The notes beneath the pieces were generated by a model that had not been told where the DNA came from, did not search any database, and worked only from the letters and a program-made list of their open reading frames with translations. A program made the translations under genes and the position numbers. This document shows positions 60,403 through 64,000 of a stretch of 64,000 nucleotides of DNA, piece after piece. This DNA is from Selenomonas sp. WCT3 (GTDB taxonomy: Bacteria > Bacillota > Negativicutes > Selenomonadales > Selenomonadaceae), in NCBI GenBank assembly GCA_900100835.1, contig FNCM01000003.1, positions 124,001-188,000 on the forward strand, in the 5' to 3' direction. The first letter of the stretch is position 1, and every line of letters begins with the position of its first letter.

Positions 60403-62732
60403 CATTGGTTTAGATGAACCATAGCGGCAACGGCCTGCCCGAGGCAAATGCCGCCGTCGTTGGGGGGGATAAGGCTGTGGAGCAGGACATTAAAGCCTTT
60501 GGCTTTTAACTCGTTTTTCACTAGCGTTACCAGCAAATGATTTTGGAAAACGCCACCGGAGAGAGCACAGGTGGAAAGGCCGGTCTGTTCGCGGGCCTTT
60601 TCGCAGGCGTTGCTGATGCAGGCAGCAAGGCCTGCGTGGAAAAGGTAGGCGAGTTTGTCCGGGGATGTTCCCCGGAGCCGTTCGGTAAGCAGATAGCAAA
60701 AGAGTTTATCTGTGGCCAGGATGATTGATCCGTCAGCTTTAGATAAGTCAAGCCGGCAGATCGCAGGAGCTGACTTGTCAAGAGCTATGGTTTGCGGGAT
60801 AATTCCCTGTGCTGCCAGATAGCGTTCCGCAGCGAACTCAAGGTACATGGAGGCTTCCCCCTCGAAGGTCGAAGCCTTGCGGATGTCAAGGATGGCGCTG
60901 ACTGCGTCATAAAGACGGCCGGCGCTGGTGGATTTTATGGCATTGACGTGGTTGTCAGCCATAAAGAATTGGGCGGCAAGGTCTTTTTCGGGGCAAAGTG
61001 CCAACTGTTGGGTGATTTCCCGGACTTTGGCTTGATCATTATACAGGCCATAGAGCATGGAAACAGCAATACGCCAACCTTCAACGGAAGCTTTGTCTCC
61101 TCCGGTCTGCAGGAACGGACGGATATGACCAAGCCGCGTAAAGCTGGTAAAGTCAGCCTGCAGGATTTCGCCGCCCCAGATGGTGCCGTCGGTGCCGTAG
61201 CCAGTACCATCGAAGCTCACGCCAATAACTGGTTTATCGTGGTCATTTTCGGCCATACAGGAGAGTATATGGGCATAGTGGTGCTGGACGGGGAAGAGGG
61301 GCAGCCCTAGTTCCTTGGCGATGGTCACCGTATTGTAACGGGGGTGAAGGTCACAGGCCACTAAAGTGGGCTCGTTTTCCAGAAGTTCTGTAAGCCGGCC
61401 TATGGTCTCCCGCAGGGCCTCCATGGTGCGCAAATCGCTCATATCGCCCACATAAGGGGAGGGATAAAAGATATTGTTGGAGCCGACGCAGAAAGTGTTT
61501 TTCAGCTCACCACCGATGCCGAGTACTTGCCCTTGGAGGTCCTTGCTTACCATAAAAGGCAGGGGCGCAAAACCACGGCTGCGGCGAATCATATAGGGTT
61601 TCCCGTCAAGCCAGTCCATGACGGTGTCGTCGGCACGGATGCGGATCTTGCGGTTATGGGACAGCATCAGATCCGTAAAGCCCGACAGTGCCTCGACAGC
61701 GCCTTTATCGTCGCGGCAGATAGGAGCGCCAGCGGGGTTGCCGCTGGTCATGATCAGGGCGTCGGGCATGGTAACGCCGTCCGGGTAGTCAAACAGCAGC
61801 AGTTGCACCGGGGCGTAGGGCAGCATGACGCCTACTTTGGGATTGCCCGGGGACACGGCGTCGCAAAGCAGGCCTTCCGCCTTGCGTTGGAGCAACAAAA
61901 TTGGTTTTTGGTGACCCGTCAGCATTTCCTCCTGGCCATATTCTAGCTGGCATTCCCGGTGGACGGCCGCCATATCCCGCAGCATGACGGCAAAGGGCTT
62001 AACGGGGCGATGCTTTAGTTTCCGCAGCCGCTGAATGGCTTCTTCGTTAGTGGCATCACAGGCCAGGTGAAAGCCCCCAATGCCCTTGATGGCCACGATG
62101 CCGCCCTGGGATAGCACCTGCCGCGTTCGGGTGATGGCGGCGGCACCGCGGCAGGATTCTTCCCCGATGATATAGACCTCGGGGCCGCAGTCATTGCAGC
62201 AGACGGGCTGGGCGTCATAGCGGCGGGTTTCGGGACTGGTGTATTCGGCGCGGCAATCCGGGCACATGGGAAATTCCCCCATGCTGGTGCGTTCCCGGTC
62301 GTAGGGCATGGCATCGAGAATGGTGAGACGGGGGCCGCAGGCTGTGCAGTTGATGAAGGGATGGAGATAGCGACGGTCGCTTTTATCGAAGAGTTCAGCC
62401 CGGCATTTGTCGCAGGTGGCAATGTCCGGTGAGACAAAGATATCTCCCCGTTCCTTGGCGCTATCGATGATGGAAAAGCTGGTATAGCGTTCCGGGGCGT
62501 CAAGGACTTCGGTATCCATCTTTAAAATGGCAGCCCGCTCTGGAGGTTCCTTTTCGATGGCAGCGAGAAAATCACGAACTGCTGCCGGTTCCCCCTGGGC
62601 GAAAATCTCCACATAGGGGCCCTTGTTACAGACGGAACCCAAAATATGAAATCGTGCGGCCAATCGGTCTACGAAGGGGCGAAAGCCCACCCCTTGGACG
62701 ATACCGTATACTTTGCTATGAAAAAGAGACAT
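60402..62732 (-). CDS. hypF: Carbamoyltransferase HypF
   Basis: Makes the thiocarbamate on HypE from carbamoyl phosphate, the source of the cyanide ligands of [NiFe] hydrogenase. Domains in order: acylphosphatase (1-90, GIVQGVGFRPFV), two zinc fingers (CDKCRAELF...CTACGPR and CPDCRAEY...CNDCGPE), a YrdC-like nucleotide domain (~200-385), and the Kae1-like domain with HHYAHILSCMAEND and GVSFDGTGYGTDG. The C-terminal PPNDGGICLGQ is conserved. Length of 776 residues is normal. The start at 62732 fits the family; GGAAAGTGAG is upstream. No other hyp or hydrogenase genes are in the window. Confidence 0.95.
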   Translation of the reverse strand: MSLFHSKVYGIVQGVGFRPFVDRLAARFHILGSVCNKGPYVEIFAQGEPAAVRDFLAAIEKEPPERAAILKMDTEVLDAPERYTSFSIIDSAKERGDIFVSPDIATCDKCRAELFDKSDRRYLHPFINCTACGPRLTILDAMPYDRERTSMGEFPMCPDCRAEYTSPETRRYDAQPVCCNDCGPEVYIIGEESCRGAAAITRTRQVLSQGGIVAIKGIGGFHLACDATNEEAIQRLRKLKHRPVKPFAVMLRDMAAVHRECQLEYGQEEMLTGHQKPILLLQRKAEGLLCDAVSPGNPKVGVMLPYAPVQLLLFDYPDGVTMPDALIMTSGNPAGAPICRDDKGAVEALSGFTDLMLSHNRKIRIRADDTVMDWLDGKPYMIRRSRGFAPLPFMVSKDLQGQVLGIGGELKNTFCVGSNNIFYPSPYVGDMSDLRTMEALRETIGRLTELLENEPTLVACDLHPRYNTVTIAKELGLPLFPVQHHYAHILSCMAENDHDKPVIGVSFDGTGYGTDGTIWGGEILQADFTSFTRLGHIRPFLQTGGDKASVEGWRIAVSMLYGLYNDQAKVREITQQLALCPEKDLAAQFFMADNHVNAIKSTSAGRLYDAVSAILDIRKASTFEGEASMYLEFAAERYLAAQGIIPQTIALDKSAPAICRLDLSKADGSIILATDKLFCYLLTERLRGTSPDKLAYLFHAGLAACISNACEKAREQTGLSTCALSGGVFQNHLLVTLVKNELKAKGFNVLLHSLIPPNDGGICLGQAVAAMVHLNQ

Positions 62733-62912
62733 GATAGTTCGCTCACTTTCCTTGGAATAAAATGGCATCTGTCTTTATTATAACCCATTTTTTTGGCAGG
62801 GAGGAACTTCGCATTTGTCATTATTGCCAAAAAATTATAGAAAAAATGAAAAATATACAAGATACGCGAAAATATTTGCAAAATAGGGGTACAATTTTAC
62901 TCGAAAGTGTGT

Positions 62913-63070
62913 TATACTAAGCTTGTCGATAGGAAATAAACCGGATATCCCACCGGTTGCATCGGAACCTATCGGTCTCTTCTCTGGAAACTTATCCCAG
63001 TTTCCAGTATCCCATTTCCTTACATCTTTTTAGACAGGACCGGAGTCAGTGGAGTGACTCCGGTTCTTCG
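62913..63070 (+). ncRNA. Candidate structured RNA or leader upstream of a sensor gene
   Basis: The 462 bases between hypF and the next gene hold no convincing reading frame but several helices. A possible -10 (TATACT, 62913-62918) precedes CGATAGG...CCTATCG, which encloses ACCGG...CCGGT. Next come CTGGAAAC...GTTTCCAG and the 10-bp hairpin ACCGGAGTCA...TGACTCCGGT (63039-63064). The word ATCCCA occurs three times, each time in a loop or linker. No known riboswitch class was recognised. It may be a stand-alone small RNA or the 5' leader of the sensor gene at 63195. Confidence 0.45.
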
Positions 63071-63077
63071 TTTTCAT

Positions 63078-63109
63078 AAAAAAGCCTCGGACTTGGTCCG
63101 GGGCTTTTT
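63078..63109 (+). terminator. Terminator after the structured region
   Basis: AAAAAAGCCTCGGAC and GTCCGGGGCTTTTT form a stem (with one G-U) around a TTG loop, ending in five T. It lies 86 bases before the sensor gene, so it can end a small RNA or attenuate that gene. Confidence 0.85.
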
Positions 63110-63194
63110 GAGTGGAGATATTCCAGGAAAAAAAGGAAGAAGCCCGTTTTATCGCGAATACCTCCATAGAAGATTTTGGAGGAAAGGGATTGCT

Positions 63195-64000
63195 ATGAGA
63201 AAGGTGCTGTCTGTTTGGCTTGTCCTGCTGATGGTGCTGGCTGTATTCATGCCAGGACGGGGACTGGCAGAGGATGAATTGCAGCGGGTGGTCCGCGTGG
63301 GCTGGTTTGATTCCAACTTTAATAGCATTGATGCCTATGGCCGGCGCACGGGCTATGCCTACGAGTATCAGCGCAAGATTGCGGCCTATACCGGCTGGCA
63401 GTATGAATATGTGGAAGGCAGCTGGGTGGATTTGCTCAAGAAACTGCAGCAGGGAGAGATTGACCTCTTGGCAGATGTTTCGTACAAGGAAGATCGTGTG
63501 GGAACGATGCTGCTTTCTCATTATGCGATGGGAAAAGAGGATTATTATATTTTTATTGACCCGCAAAAGAGCACGATCAATCCCGATGACTTGTCGACTC
63601 TGAATGGCAAGCGGCTGGCGGTATATAAAGATAGTCTCCAGGCACAGATTTTAAAGGATTGGGTAAAGGAACACGGGCTTAAACTCGAAATCCTAGAATT
63701 TGAGGAAGCATGGAAGGATGCGGATAATCTGCTCAAGACCGGCGCAATCGATGGCCTGGTGACCAGTGCATCCTACGATTTGTACGTGGATCATGCGGAT
63801 CCGGTGGCGAGGATTGGAGCGTCGGATTACTATTTTGCCGTTAGTACCAAAAGGCCAGAACTCAAAGAGGAACTTGACCGGGCTATGAGTATCATCTTGA
63901 GCCAGAATATCTATTATAATCGCGGGCTTAATCAAAAGTATATGAGCAATACCGGCGTACGGCGCTTTTTGACTATGGACGAACGCGATTGGATTACTGG
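63195..64000 (+). CDS. Periplasmic binding-domain sensor or binding protein, 5' part only
   Basis: The reading frame opens at ATG 63195 (GGAGGAAAGGG upstream) and is still open at the window end, after 268 codons. A signal peptide (to about GRGLAED) precedes a family-3 solute-binding domain: VVRVGWFDSNFNSIDAYGRR, TGYAYEYQRKIAAYTG, LQQGEIDLLADVSY and GKRLAVYKDS. The domain is complete near residue 255, and the following FLTMDERDWIT is the linker usually found before a second such domain in BvgS-like kinases or GGDEF/PAS sensors. A multi-domain membrane sensor is therefore likely, but its output domain is outside the window. Confidence 0.8.
   Translation, partial: MRKVLSVWLVLLMVLAVFMPGRGLAEDELQRVVRVGWFDSNFNSIDAYGRRTGYAYEYQRKIAAYTGWQYEYVEGSWVDLLKKLQQGEIDLLADVSYKEDRVGTMLLSHYAMGKEDYYIFIDPQKSTINPDDLSTLNGKRLAVYKDSLQAQILKDWVKEHGLKLEILEFEEAWKDADNLLKTGAIDGLVTSASYDLYVDHADPVARIGASDYYFAVSTKRPELKEELDRAMSIILSQNIYYNRGLNQKYMSNTGVRRFLTMDERDWIT

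Overview
The window looks like the chromosome of a Negativicutes bacterium (diderm Firmicute), most probably Selenomonas or a close relative such as Mitsuokella or Anaerovibrio. Housekeeping genes have Firmicutes character: a Bacillus-like Xpt, and a ylxM-ffh-rpsP-khpA-ylqD-rimM-trmD block. The cell must nevertheless have an outer membrane, because a full two-partner secretion system with an Omp85-type transporter is present. No tRNA, rRNA, CRISPR array, transposase or phage gene was seen. The taxonomic assignment is inference from gene content.

Layout. 1-2.1 kb: xanthine salvage and uptake (xpt-pbuX) behind a structured leader RNA that ends in a terminator and resembles a ZTP riboswitch. 2.1-5.7 kb: a periplasmic histidine phosphatase, a small membrane-anchored protein, and a zinc module (znuA-type lipoprotein and a Zur-like regulator) with operator-like palindromes over both promoters. 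5.8-9.5 kb: Ogt-type DNA repair, a PPC-domain protein, then exported wall-active enzymes (L,D-transpeptidase-like, a membrane-anchored alpha/beta hydrolase, a VanX-like dipeptidase).

9.8-31.8 kb is the dominant feature. An exported SYLF protein precedes a TpsB transporter, a single 19-kb gene for a ~6,326-residue TpsA exoprotein, and a small cytosolic YbjN-like protein. The order TpsB-TpsA-small protein is the same as in the Fusobacterium necrophorum leukotoxin operon lktBAC. The exoprotein has a very long signal region carrying a G7 tract, an N-terminal TPS domain, long beta-helix-like stretches, charged linkers, two helical insertions, a threefold repeat and a distinct C-terminal domain.

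31.9-50.9 kb is mixed accessory metabolism and regulation: an exported acetolactate decarboxylase, a methyltransferase-STAS fusion, a cyclohexadienyl-dehydratase-like binding protein, PreA, an ArsC/Spx-like protein, remnants of an HxlR regulator and an EamA transporter, azlCD with a divergent LysR gene, a YkvI-type membrane protein, an LRAT-type hydrolase, a TetR gene with hydrolase, acetyltransferase and flavoprotein genes, a FlgT-N-like protein and a DUF805 protein. Many terminators here are built from paired copies of a short palindrome, TGACnnGTCA, which I count about 17 times in the window.

51-64 kb: the SRP/ribosome-maturation block behind a textbook promoter, two chemoreceptors with different sensor domains, a helical repeat protein, an isolated hypF, a structured non-coding region with two terminators, and the start of a periplasmic binding-domain sensor that runs off the end.
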